This document shows positions 26,868-35,585 of a stretch of DNA of 64,000 nucleotides, one piece after another (positions within the stretch are counted from its first letter, which is position 1; each line of letters begins with the position of its first letter). The position numbers were made by a program, and so were the translations under genes. Location: NCBI GenBank assembly GCA_050291365.1, contig JBNKJS010000005.1, positions 1-64,000 of the forward strand, in the 5' to 3' direction. This DNA is from JAAGZL01 sp050291365 (lineage in GTDB: Bacteria; Pseudomonadota; Gammaproteobacteria; Chromatiales; Chromatiaceae). The notes beneath the pieces were generated by a model. The model was not told the origin of the DNA and did not search any database. It saw nothing but the letters and a program-made list of their open reading frames with translations.

Positions 26868-28064
26868 ATGTTATCCTTTGCGACATCATCTACCAAGGAT
26901 TATAAAAACTTTATGTTGGAACTACACATTGAAACCAGTGCGCAACTACACGAACTATGCATCCAACTTAAAGATAGCGAGTGGCTGGCCCTGGATACTG
27001 AATTTGTCCGGGAGAAGACCTACTACCCAAACTTCTGTCTGCTCCAGATAAGCAACGGCATAGTTGCCGCAAGTGTTGATCCTCTAGCTATTGAAGACCT
27101 AAGCGAACTGGTAGAGATCATCTACGACAGCTCTACTGTAAAGATATTCCACGCTGGCCGTCAGGACCTGGAGATATTCCACCTACTTTGGGGCAAACTA
27201 CCCCAGCCGCTATTCGACACCCAGCTGGCTGCAACAATTTTGGGACTTGGGACCCAGATAGGTTATGGCAATCTGGTACAAAAGATTACTGGGCGTGCGC
27301 TGGAAAAGGGCCACTCACGCACTGACTGGTCACGCCGCCCCCTAAGCAAAGAACAACTTCGCTACGCCCTGGATGATGTAATCTACCTGGGAGAGATCTA
27401 CCTGGACATCAATCAAAGGCTTAACTCCCTGGGCCGCCATACCTGGCTGCAGGAGGACTTTGATGAGCTGGCTGATCCAGCCACATATGCCATCTCCCCA
27501 GATACTATGTGGCAACGCATTAAAGGCAACCAGCATCTGAAAGGTGTACAGCTTGCGATACTGCAAAAGATAGCTGCATGGCGCGAACAACAGGCGGAAC
27601 AATCCAATCGCCCCAGGCGTTGGATCTTGAAAGATGAGGTATTGATTGACCTGGCAAAACGCCCACCCAAGGACACAAAAGAGCTGGAGCGAATACGAGG
27701 ACTGGAACCCGGAAGCATAAAACGCAACGGCGAACTCCTGCTCAAACTGATCGCCGAGGCCAGAGAGCTGCCGAAAGAGAAATGGCCTCAAGCGAAGAAA
27801 AAGACAGCTGCCCTCACCCCCAACCAGGAGGCAATGACCGATCTATTGCAATGTTGTCTGCGGCTGATCTCGGAACAGGAAGAGATAACCCCCAGCGCCC
27901 TGGCCAGTCGCAAGGATCTGGAGTCTCTTGTAACCGGCACCCGAGACTCAGAACTACTACACGGATGGCGTAAGGCGTTGGTGGGGGATGTGCTGATTGA
28001 GGTGTTAGAAGGAAGAACCAAGCCCGAGATCATGGGTGGGAGAGTTAGGTTAAAACAGGGTTAA
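26868..28064 (+). CDS. rnd: Ribonuclease D
   Basis: This 3'-5' exoribonuclease trims tRNA precursors. The 398-residue protein has DEDD motif I in LALDTEFVRE (D43, E45), motif II around HAGRQDLEIFH and motif III LRYALDDVIYL. Two HRDC-like helical domains follow in the C-terminal half. An ATG at 26913 (MLELHIETSAQLH) is a good alternative start, since most RNase D proteins begin only a few residues before the exonuclease domain. Neither start has a strong SD. Downstream come the tandem repeats at 28138-28390. Confidence 0.94.
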   Translation: MLSFATSSTKDYKNFMLELHIETSAQLHELCIQLKDSEWLALDTEFVREKTYYPNFCLLQISNGIVAASVDPLAIEDLSELVEIIYDSSTVKIFHAGRQDLEIFHLLWGKLPQPLFDTQLAATILGLGTQIGYGNLVQKITGRALEKGHSRTDWSRRPLSKEQLRYALDDVIYLGEIYLDINQRLNSLGRHTWLQEDFDELADPATYAISPDTMWQRIKGNQHLKGVQLAILQKIAAWREQQAEQSNRPRRWILKDEVLIDLAKRPPKDTKELERIRGLEPGSIKRNGELLLKLIAEARELPKEKWPQAKKKTAALTPNQEAMTDLLQCCLRLISEQEEITPSALASRKDLESLVTGTRDSELLHGWRKALVGDVLIEVLEGRTKPEIMGGRVRLKQG

Positions 28065-28137
28065 ATTAAATATCCAAATATAAAAACTTCTACGCCCAAT
28101 AATTAGATGGACAAGCCGCGAAATTTTTATCGGCACT

Positions 28138-28391
28138 GCTAATAGCGAGCACTTCCCCCTCACCCTAACCCTCTCCCCCCAGGGAGAGGGGAATGGTGAA
28201 AAAGGGGATGCATCTATTTGTGACTACTTATACCGCTAATAGCGAGCACTTCCCCCTCACCCTAACCCTCTCCCCCCGGGAGAGGGGAATGGTGGAAAAG
28301 GGGATGTATCTATTTGTGACTACTTATACCGCTAATAGCGAGCACTTCCCCCTCACCCTAACCCTCTCCTCCCAGGGAGAGGGGAGTGGTG
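28138..28391. repeat. Three tandem copies of a ~96-bp intergenic repeat
   Basis: Units start at 28138, 28235 and 28331 (periods 97 and 96) with GCTAATAGCGAGCACTTCCC. Each carries the inverted pair CCCTCACCCTAACCCTCTCC / GGGAGAGGGGA and, in the first two, a spacer ending TTTGTGACTACTTATACC. The core CCCTCACCCTAACCCTCTCC is a palindrome-forming intergenic repeat common in proteobacteria. The copies differ by only a few bases, implying recent tandem expansion. Confidence 0.85.
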
Positions 28392-28416
28392 AAAAAGGGG
28401 GTGCATCCCCTTTTTG
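28392..28416. terminator. Bidirectional intrinsic terminator rnd / YdgA-like
   Basis: AAAAAGGGG (28392-28400), a 6-nt loop and CCCCTTTTT (28407-28415) form a hairpin with A and T tracts on both sides. It serves the convergent rnd and YdgA-like genes. It is formed from the end of the third tandem repeat. Confidence 0.75.
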
Positions 28417-28421
28417 TTTTA

Positions 28422-29798
28422 TTAGCGTAAGGGAATAGTCTTACCATTCACACTAAGCAACCCACTGCCCAGCTTGGCCTGGCTGGAGATATTTGTGCCT
28501 TCACGCTTCACTATCTCCTGTTGAAGTAAGAACTGAAGCTGTTGCTCTGACATCTCTTTCCCCATGTTATCCAGCTCTTCTTCTGACGGCGTGGTTATCT
28601 CATGGCCCAGCTTTTGACGCTGCTCGATCCGCCGCATCATGGCAACCTTTGCCTGCATCTCCATTACTGCCCTGAAAAGCTTCTCTGGCAGACTAATAGC
28701 TGCTTCCGCTTCCAGTTTTTGCAATACAGCCTGCAGATTACCTATTTCCCCCCACTGCAGACCATTGGCTGTAACGGCAAGACTCCCATCAATATCTCCA
28801 TCAGGGGTTTTAACAAACAGACGCTTGATGTTAACGCCGGGATTTGCTTGCAACAGATCAGGCCCAGCCCCTAACAGCAGGTTTATCATAGCCATACTCT
28901 CCTGCTCTTTGGTTAACTTCAGGGCACGCATCTTACGTATCTCTTTTTGCAGTTTAGCTACAACCTCAGCCGAGATATTGGCAAAATCTATTTGGAACTG
29001 TGCGGGGCCATAGACAACATCATTGACTGAGACGGACTCAACAGCATAGTCGGCAGCAATGGCCAATTTCCCATCACTCTCGCTGGTATCACTAGAGATA
29101 TTGATAGCATCAATTTTTACCGCAATATTTTTCTTTGGGTTATTAAAATCAATCTGTTTGATCTTGAATTTCCCACTCCCCAAAAGCAGGCTAAACAGCC
29201 CAGCCTTTGAATCACCCTGGAGGATAACCTCAGTAAACTTGAGACTTTCGCCCTTATCCCCTGCGACCCACAATCCAGGCATTACAATATCCATGTCGAA
29301 TTGGCTCAGGCCTGTGTCGAACGAGATACTACCCTCGGCCCCACTAAACTGAATCTCAGGCCTTCCTGGTTTACCAGCAAGTTTCAAGGCGGGGATAATG
29401 ATCTGAGTTTCCCCATTACCACCCAGTCCAATACTGGTGCGAAGGACACTGTTCTCCTCCCCGGGAAAAAGCACCTTGTCATCTACCTTGAAGGATGTCC
29501 CCATTGCAGCCAGAGCCAATCCTCCATCTGGCGATAAAGGACCATGAACAATGTCGTTCAACATAACAAACTCTACGGCCTTGCCTGTTACACCGGACGG
29601 CATCTTCAACTTGAATTTAGTTTCGGCACGAGCCCCAAACCAGCCACGCCGGTAGTCGTCACTGACCACTTCCAGCCCATTCTGCTGCATAACGCTAATA
29701 ACATCCTGGTATTTACTCTGTACCTTAAACCCGATCAATCCGGGCGCGACAAATAGCGCAGCAACTAGAATTGAAAACAGAATGGCTAATTTTTTCAT
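28422..29798 (-). CDS. YdgA family (DUF945) protein
   Basis: The exact function is unknown. The 458-residue protein begins with a signal anchor (MKKLAILFSILVAALFVAPGLIGFKVQ), followed by a large beta-rich region typical of DUF945/YdgA. In that region segments such as GWFGARAETKFKL and DGSLAVTANGLQW recur. The last 60 residues are charged and helical (EELDNMGKEMSEQQLQ). GGAG lies 5 nt before the ATG. It is 58 bp downstream of dxs on the same strand, possibly read through. Confidence 0.85.
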   Translation of the reverse strand: MKKLAILFSILVAALFVAPGLIGFKVQSKYQDVISVMQQNGLEVVSDDYRRGWFGARAETKFKLKMPSGVTGKAVEFVMLNDIVHGPLSPDGGLALAAMGTSFKVDDKVLFPGEENSVLRTSIGLGGNGETQIIIPALKLAGKPGRPEIQFSGAEGSISFDTGLSQFDMDIVMPGLWVAGDKGESLKFTEVILQGDSKAGLFSLLLGSGKFKIKQIDFNNPKKNIAVKIDAINISSDTSESDGKLAIAADYAVESVSVNDVVYGPAQFQIDFANISAEVVAKLQKEIRKMRALKLTKEQESMAMINLLLGAGPDLLQANPGVNIKRLFVKTPDGDIDGSLAVTANGLQWGEIGNLQAVLQKLEAEAAISLPEKLFRAVMEMQAKVAMMRRIEQRQKLGHEITTPSEEELDNMGKEMSEQQLQFLLQQEIVKREGTNISSQAKLGSGLLSVNGKTIPLR

Positions 29799-29856
29799 GG
29801 GAACTCCAATCCTGAGTTTTTATTTTTCTCACAAAATAAAACAGCTTATTTAACAA

Positions 29857-31740
29857 TCAACCAGACAGAGAGTTGGTTACTTTCGCATCGCCTAGGTGCT
29901 CGTTTATTGAGTCGACTATTCCAGCCGCATCCAAACGACATATCCTCAACTGTTGCGCCGATGAGGCCTGTTCTATGTAATGGTCAGGCAAGCCAAGATT
30001 CAACAGATCAACGCTAATATTGTGTTTGGCCAAACACTCGTTGACCGCAGATCCGGCACCACCCTGAATAACATTCTCTTCCAAGGTCACCAAGATATCA
30101 TGTTTTTCTGACAGTTCTATTATCAGATTCTCATCCAGGGGTTTTACAAAACGCATGTTCACTACAGTGGCATTCAAGCTATCAGCTGCCTGTAAGGCTG
30201 GAGCAAGCATACTACCGAAGGCAAGAAAAGCGATCTTCTTCCCATCCCGAACCATTTCCGCCTTTCCAATGGGAAGTGAGGCGCGTTCATCTGACGGAGC
30301 GACGCCAGGACCAACCCCCCTGGGATAGCGCACCATGGCGGGACCAGCATACTCATAGGCGGTCTGTAACATCTGCCGACACTCGTTCTCATCAGATGGA
30401 GCCATCACCAACATATTCGGCAAGGTGCGCACATAACTCAGGTCAAAACTTCCAGCATGAGTGGGACCGTCTTCCCCAACCAGACCAGCCCGATCCACTG
30501 CCAGGGTAACATCCAAATTCTGCAGCGAGATATCGTGCGCCAGCTGATCAAATGCGCGTTGGAGAAATGTGGAATAGATAGCCACCACCGGCTTCAACCC
30601 TTCGCAGGACAATCCGGCCGCAAAAGTAAGAGCATGGGGCTCGGCAATCCCTACGTCATAATAGCGCTCAGGATACTCCTCCGCAAAACGAACCAGCCCA
30701 GAGCCTTCTCGCATGGCTGGGGTAATGGCAATAAGCCTGGGGTCTTCAGATGCCACATCACAAATCCAGTCCCCAAACACCTGGGTGTAGGTAGGGCCCG
30801 AAACCTTTTTAGGTATCTCTCCTGTTTCTGGGTCATATGGGGGTACACCATGGTAGAAGCATGGATCACTCTCAGCTGGCGTGAAGCCACGACCCTTCTG
30901 AGTAACAATATGCAAAAAACGTGGTCCCGGAATCTCCTTCATGTTCTCCAGAGTGGAGATCATGGTATCCATATCATGCCCATCAATCGGGCCGATATAA
31001 TTGAACCCCAGCTCTTCGAACAGGGTGCCAGGCATCACCATACCTTTCATATGCTCTTCCCAGCGCCCCACAAACTCACTCACATGCGGCATATTACTAA
31101 GGGCCGACTTTCCACCCTCTCTGAACCTGGTATATAACTTACTGGAAAGGGCCTTGGCCAGATGGTTGCGAAATGCGCCAACTGGTGGAGATATGGACAT
31201 ATCGTTGTCATTCAGGATAACCAGCAGATCGATATCCATTGCCCCTGCCTGATTCATAGCCTCGAACGCCATACCGCCACTTATAGATCCGTCACCTATC
31301 ACGGAGATGATCTGGCGCTGCTCTCCCTTATGCTTGGATGCCACCGCCATTCCCACGGCGGCGCTGATAGAGGTGCTGGCATGACCCACGCCAAAGGCAT
31401 CAAACTCACTCTCTTCACGGCGAGGAAATCCAGACAGCCCACCCTGCTTTCGCAGGGTTTTCATCTGGTCGCGCCTTCCGGTTAGGATCTTATGTGGATA
31501 GGCCTGATGCCCCACATCCCAGACCAGCCTGTCCCATGGGGTATCAAACACATAATGCAGAGCGATGGTTAGTTCCACCACCCCTAGCCCTGCCGCCAGA
31601 TGCCCACCGGTCTCGGCAACAGACTCAATCAGAAACGACCTAAGCTCGTCAGACAGCTGATTCAATTGAGACAGGTCTAACAACTTCAGTCCGGAGGGAC
31701 TATCTACAATGCTCAGCAGTGGATATTTCTCTTCACTCAT
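29857..31740 (-). CDS. dxs: 1-deoxy-D-xylulose-5-phosphate synthase
   Basis: Dxs condenses pyruvate and glyceraldehyde-3-phosphate to DXP, the first step of the MEP isoprenoid pathway. The 627-residue thiamine enzyme has the TPP/Mg motif GDGSISGGMAFEAMNQ...LNDNDMSISPPVG. The catalytic region YYDVGIAEPHALTFAAGLS and DRAGLVGEDGPTHAGSFDLSY are also present. Its cofactor is made by the thi genes at 16.5-17.9 kb. UbiX uses the isoprenoid product downstream. The gene is transcribed away from the DAHP synthase gene. Confidence 0.97.
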   Translation of the reverse strand: MSEEKYPLLSIVDSPSGLKLLDLSQLNQLSDELRSFLIESVAETGGHLAAGLGVVELTIALHYVFDTPWDRLVWDVGHQAYPHKILTGRRDQMKTLRKQGGLSGFPRREESEFDAFGVGHASTSISAAVGMAVASKHKGEQRQIISVIGDGSISGGMAFEAMNQAGAMDIDLLVILNDNDMSISPPVGAFRNHLAKALSSKLYTRFREGGKSALSNMPHVSEFVGRWEEHMKGMVMPGTLFEELGFNYIGPIDGHDMDTMISTLENMKEIPGPRFLHIVTQKGRGFTPAESDPCFYHGVPPYDPETGEIPKKVSGPTYTQVFGDWICDVASEDPRLIAITPAMREGSGLVRFAEEYPERYYDVGIAEPHALTFAAGLSCEGLKPVVAIYSTFLQRAFDQLAHDISLQNLDVTLAVDRAGLVGEDGPTHAGSFDLSYVRTLPNMLVMAPSDENECRQMLQTAYEYAGPAMVRYPRGVGPGVAPSDERASLPIGKAEMVRDGKKIAFLAFGSMLAPALQAADSLNATVVNMRFVKPLDENLIIELSEKHDILVTLEENVIQGGAGSAVNECLAKHNISVDLLNLGLPDHYIEQASSAQQLRICRLDAAGIVDSINEHLGDAKVTNSLSG

Positions 31741-31933
31741 CCTATATACTTCTCTAATACTTCATCTAGGGATATCTGGTCAATTCTACCTTAACTGCGA
31801 CCGCTACGACGAATAAACCTCTAAATCATGCAACAAAAGCCAGTTGGACTGTGTTTCCATCAAGAAATTCAGATAAACATCCAGATGGAATTTGTTTTAT
31901 AATCCAAGCTGTTACCAATTTTTAGTGAAAGCA

Positions 31934-32992
31934 ATGACTTACCAGACAGATGACCTTCGCATCCGTGAGATAAAAGAGCTTATCCCGCCGGAGCAGCTGC
32001 TAACAGAATTTCCAATAACGGATCAAGCTGCAGAGACCGTATATAATGCGCGCCAAGCCATACACCAGATCCTGCACGAAGAGGATGACCGTTTACTGGT
32101 AGTCATAGGCCCCTGCTCGGTACACGATCCGGACGCAGCACTGGAGTATGCATCCAAACTTAAACCTCTGCATGACGAGCTAAAGCAGGATCTGCTAATC
32201 GTAATGCGAGTCTATTTTGAGAAGCCACGCACCACTGTTGGCTGGAAGGGACTTATCAACGATCCAGATTTAAACGGCACCTTCCATATCAACAAGGGAT
32301 TGCATCAGGCTCGGCAACTGCTGCTAGATATTAACCACATGGGTCTCCCCGCAGGAACAGAGTATCTTGACCCCATCAGCCCCCAGTATGTAGCAGACCT
32401 AATAAGCTGGGGCGCCATCGGCGCCAGAACCACCGAGAGTCAGGTACACAGAGAGCTGGCTTCAGGTCTATCATGTCCAGTGGGATTTAAAAACGCCACC
32501 AACGGCAGTCTGAAAGTAGCGCTGGACGCCATCCGTTCCGCATCACAGCCACACCACTTTCTTTCCGTAGTCAAACAGGGACGTTCCGCCATCTTTGCCA
32601 CCAGTGGCAACAATGATTGTCATGTCATTCTGCGTGGTGGCACTAGACCGAACTATGACACCGAGAGTATCAATATCGCCGCAGAAGAGATGGAGGCATC
32701 GGGTCATAGAGCTCAAGTTATGATCGACTTCAGCCACGCAAACAGCCGCAAGCGCCATGAGAAACAGATCAGCATCGCCCATGATGTAGCCGGCCAAATC
32801 GCACGCGGCGACAAACGCATAATAGGCGTTATGATCGAAAGTAATCTGGTGGCAGGAAGTCAGGATATCAGGCCGGACCTGGAACTAACCCATGGTCAAA
32901 GCGTGACCGATGCCTGCATTAGTTGGGAAGATAGCGAACCACTACTCCGGGTATTGGCGGATGCGGTTAACCGGCGCAGAAGCGGAAGCTAG
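31934..32992 (+). CDS. 3-deoxy-7-phosphoheptulonate synthase (class I)
   Basis: DAHP synthase joins erythrose-4-phosphate and PEP, the first step of the shikimate pathway. From the chosen ATG the protein has 352 residues, matching E. coli AroF/G/H (about 350). Motifs are GPCSVHDPDAALEYA, RVYFEKPRTTVGWKGLINDP, LRGGTRPNYD and the metal-binding DFSHANS. An in-frame ATG at 31892 would add 14 residues without an SD. The allosteric specificity (Phe, Tyr or Trp) cannot be told from sequence by eye. Confidence 0.95.
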   Translation: MTYQTDDLRIREIKELIPPEQLLTEFPITDQAAETVYNARQAIHQILHEEDDRLLVVIGPCSVHDPDAALEYASKLKPLHDELKQDLLIVMRVYFEKPRTTVGWKGLINDPDLNGTFHINKGLHQARQLLLDINHMGLPAGTEYLDPISPQYVADLISWGAIGARTTESQVHRELASGLSCPVGFKNATNGSLKVALDAIRSASQPHHFLSVVKQGRSAIFATSGNNDCHVILRGGTRPNYDTESINIAAEEMEASGHRAQVMIDFSHANSRKRHEKQISIAHDVAGQIARGDKRIIGVMIESNLVAGSQDIRPDLELTHGQSVTDACISWEDSEPLLRVLADAVNRRRSGS

Positions 32993-33002
32993 CAATCAAT
33001 CC

Positions 33003-33446
33003 TTAAAACTCATCAAACCCGGCCTCGCGATAGAGGCGCTGGGCCTCATCCATATCTTGCTCCACCCCCAGCCCTTCTTTATACATCCTGGCCATGGTGG
33101 TAAGTGATCCGATCATACCCTGGTCTGCCGCCTTGCTAAACCACTCTAGGGCCTTGGAGGCATCTGCCTCCACGCATTCACCTTCCATATACATAAACCC
33201 AAGACCGTGCTGCGCCAGGGCATGACCTGACTCTGCTGCCTCTGTCATATATCTTAAAGCCATATTTTCATTCTTCACCATGCCAAGTCCATTCTGAGCC
33301 ATCACAGCCATCCTATACTGTGCTTCCGGGTGCCCAGCATCGGCCAGTGGGGAGAGCAACTTTGAGGCATCTCCAAAATATTTAGCCTCAAAGGCAGATA
33401 TTCCACTACCTAACTCCATTGCCATCTGCTCATCTAATTCAACCAT
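33003..33446 (-). CDS. Sel1-repeat (TPR-like) protein
   Basis: The protein has 147 residues and about three Sel1-like repeats, seen as YMTEAAESGHALAQHGLGFMY and WFSKAADQGMIGSLTTMARMY. Such repeats form a helical solenoid for protein contacts. The ATG at 33446 is preferred for its SD (GGAGAG, 4-nt spacer); an in-frame upstream frame exists to 33497. No signal peptide is visible, so it is likely cytoplasmic. The gene lies between the convergent aroG-type gene and the divergent slt. Its function is unknown. Confidence 0.82.
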   Translation of the reverse strand: MVELDEQMAMELGSGISAFEAKYFGDASKLLSPLADAGHPEAQYRMAVMAQNGLGMVKNENMALRYMTEAAESGHALAQHGLGFMYMEGECVEADASKALEWFSKAADQGMIGSLTTMARMYKEGLGVEQDMDEAQRLYREAGFDEF

Positions 33447-33534
33447 TACACTCTCCAATAAAACAACAAGGCCCAAGAGCCCCTGATAAAATGCCACTCC
33501 GGGATATAATAGAGCATTAGGGACTAATCATACT

Positions 33535-35577
33535 ATGCTATTCTTACGTCCTGCTGCTAATCAGCCCTTTTATACAGTGGAGAACCAAACCATCAACGCC
33601 TTACGTAACATTATGTTTATATTGGCATTACTACTATCTTTTCAGGTAGTGGCCATGGATGTTGCTGCCATATACAAAAAAGAACGTGACGAGTTTATCG
33701 CTGCAGAGAAGGCACTTAAGCAGGGCAAGATAACCGAGTATCAGGCCCTCAGAAAAGGCCTGGAGAAGTACCCCCTATATCCATACCTTGAGTACACTGA
33801 GCTGCGCTATGGTTTTTCTAGTGAAAAGTTGCCTCGGGTAAAGGAATTCCTCAAAAAATACAAAGATGTTCCCATATCGCACCTCCTGCGTAGCTCATGG
33901 CTTAACCATCTAGCGAAAAAGAGGAAGTGGAACAGTTATCTAGAACTTTACACTCCTCAGAACAGCATCGAACGACAATGCAACTATCTGCGCGCCCTAA
34001 TAAACAACAAGCAGGAAGAGAAGGCATATAAGCTGGCAAAGCCCATATGGTTACATGGCGGCTCTCGTCCAGATGACTGCACCCCTGTATTCAAATCCTG
34101 GCATAAAGCAAAAAAACTCACTCCTGAGCTGGCCTGGGAAAGAATTATACTAACCATGCATGAGGGTGAAACAACCCGCGCACGCTATCTTAGGCGCTAC
34201 CTGCCGCCCAAGCAGAAGGGGTGGTTTGACCAATGGATGCATATCCACAACAACCCGGAGAGAGTGACAAAAAAGATAAAGCTCAGAGGGCCAGTAAAAC
34301 TGCAACAGGCCATCCTAGCCCACGGTTTAAAACGACTAGCGCGCAGGAACATCAACTCTGCCCTCAAGGTCTGGAAGCGACTACAAAAACAGAAAGATTT
34401 CCCATCCGATCTTCTGAAGCATGGGGAACACGCAATCGCTATGCGTATGCTGCACAGCAAGCATAAAGGTACCCTGGAGTTTCTGGATCAGATCCAACCC
34501 CAAGCAAGTGACACCCTGTTACATGAAAAACGTTTACGCTATGCCCTCAAAGAACAGAAATGGGAGATGTTAAATAAATGGGCTCAACAACTTCCTAAGC
34601 AACTTAAATCAGAAGATGAATGGCGCTACTGGAGTGCCAGGGCCTTAGACAAAATCGGCAAGAGTAGTGAATCAAAAGATCGCCTGAAACTGCTCGCCAA
34701 GGAACGCAGTTTTTACGCCTTCCTTGCTGCTGATCTATTAAAGGTGGATTACAACCTAAACTACAAACCACTGAAGGTAAGCTCTGCCACCATGAAACAT
34801 CTTGAGAACAATCTTGGGCTGGTGCGTTCCAGAGAGATGTTTCTACTCAACCGTTTAACCTCTAGCCGTAGGGAGTGGCGCGCCGCAACAGAAGGAATGA
34901 AGCGAGAGCAGCTAAAAGGCGCGGCCATACTTGGTGGTAAATGGGGACTGCATGACCGCTCTATTTTAGCACTGGCTCAGGGGAGATTGTGGGAGGACCT
35001 AGGCCTGCGCTTCCCCATCGCCCATCGTAAACGAGTGGAGCAATCTGCACGGGAAAAGGGACTGGATAGCGCATGGGTTTTTGCAGTTATACGCCAAGAG
35101 AGCACCTTTATCCAGGACGCCCAATCTCCTGCCGGAGCCTTAGGCCTAATGCAACTAATGCCCCGCACCGCACGCAGCACAGCCAGAAGACTCAAGATGG
35201 GCTCTCCCAGTCAAAGCAAGATTCTTCAGCCTGACATAAACATCCGTCTTGGGTCGGCCTATTTGAGGGCAGTGTTAGACGAATTGGGACAAAACAGGGT
35301 ATTGGCAACAGCGGCCTACAACGCCGGCCCCAGCAGAGTACGGAGCTGGCTCCCAAAAAAGGCCATTCCAGCTGATCTATGGGTAGCCACGCTCCCATTC
35401 GATGAGACCAGAGGCTATCTCGAACGAGTCCTGGCCTATACAGTAATATACAAACAGCTCCTTGGAGCAAAACCGGGGCGTATCAGTGACAGCATGCCTC
35501 CGGTACAACGCAATTTCAAAAAAACGGCCACAAAACAGATAAGCTCAGCTTTACAAAAGCTTATGTCGGCGCAATAA
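33535..35577 (+). CDS. slt: Soluble lytic murein transglycosylase (Slt70-like)
   Basis: This periplasmic enzyme cleaves glycan strands to 1,6-anhydro muropeptides, the source of the AnmK substrate. The 680-residue protein has a long alpha-helical superhelix (about 50-470) and a C-terminal lysozyme-like domain. Catalytic Glu is E522 in VIRQESTF, followed by SPAGALGLMQLMP and ATAAYNAGPSRV. The start is unsure. The first ATG gives a 26-residue extension before a hydrophobic stretch, while ATG 33613 (MFILALLLSF) has no basic n-region. The stop is 9 bp from the convergent cyclase-like gene. Confidence 0.93.
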   Translation: MLFLRPAANQPFYTVENQTINALRNIMFILALLLSFQVVAMDVAAIYKKERDEFIAAEKALKQGKITEYQALRKGLEKYPLYPYLEYTELRYGFSSEKLPRVKEFLKKYKDVPISHLLRSSWLNHLAKKRKWNSYLELYTPQNSIERQCNYLRALINNKQEEKAYKLAKPIWLHGGSRPDDCTPVFKSWHKAKKLTPELAWERIILTMHEGETTRARYLRRYLPPKQKGWFDQWMHIHNNPERVTKKIKLRGPVKLQQAILAHGLKRLARRNINSALKVWKRLQKQKDFPSDLLKHGEHAIAMRMLHSKHKGTLEFLDQIQPQASDTLLHEKRLRYALKEQKWEMLNKWAQQLPKQLKSEDEWRYWSARALDKIGKSSESKDRLKLLAKERSFYAFLAADLLKVDYNLNYKPLKVSSATMKHLENNLGLVRSREMFLLNRLTSSRREWRAATEGMKREQLKGAAILGGKWGLHDRSILALAQGRLWEDLGLRFPIAHRKRVEQSAREKGLDSAWVFAVIRQESTFIQDAQSPAGALGLMQLMPRTARSTARRLKMGSPSQSKILQPDINIRLGSAYLRAVLDELGQNRVLATAAYNAGPSRVRSWLPKKAIPADLWVATLPFDETRGYLERVLAYTVIYKQLLGAKPGRISDSMPPVQRNFKKTATKQISSALQKLMSAQ

Positions 35578-35585
35578 AACAGATA

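Noticed and set aside
28138..28391. CRISPR-like array from three evenly spaced repeats
   Set aside because: The whole ~96-bp unit is repeated, including the would-be spacers, and no cas genes are near; it is a simple tandem repeat.
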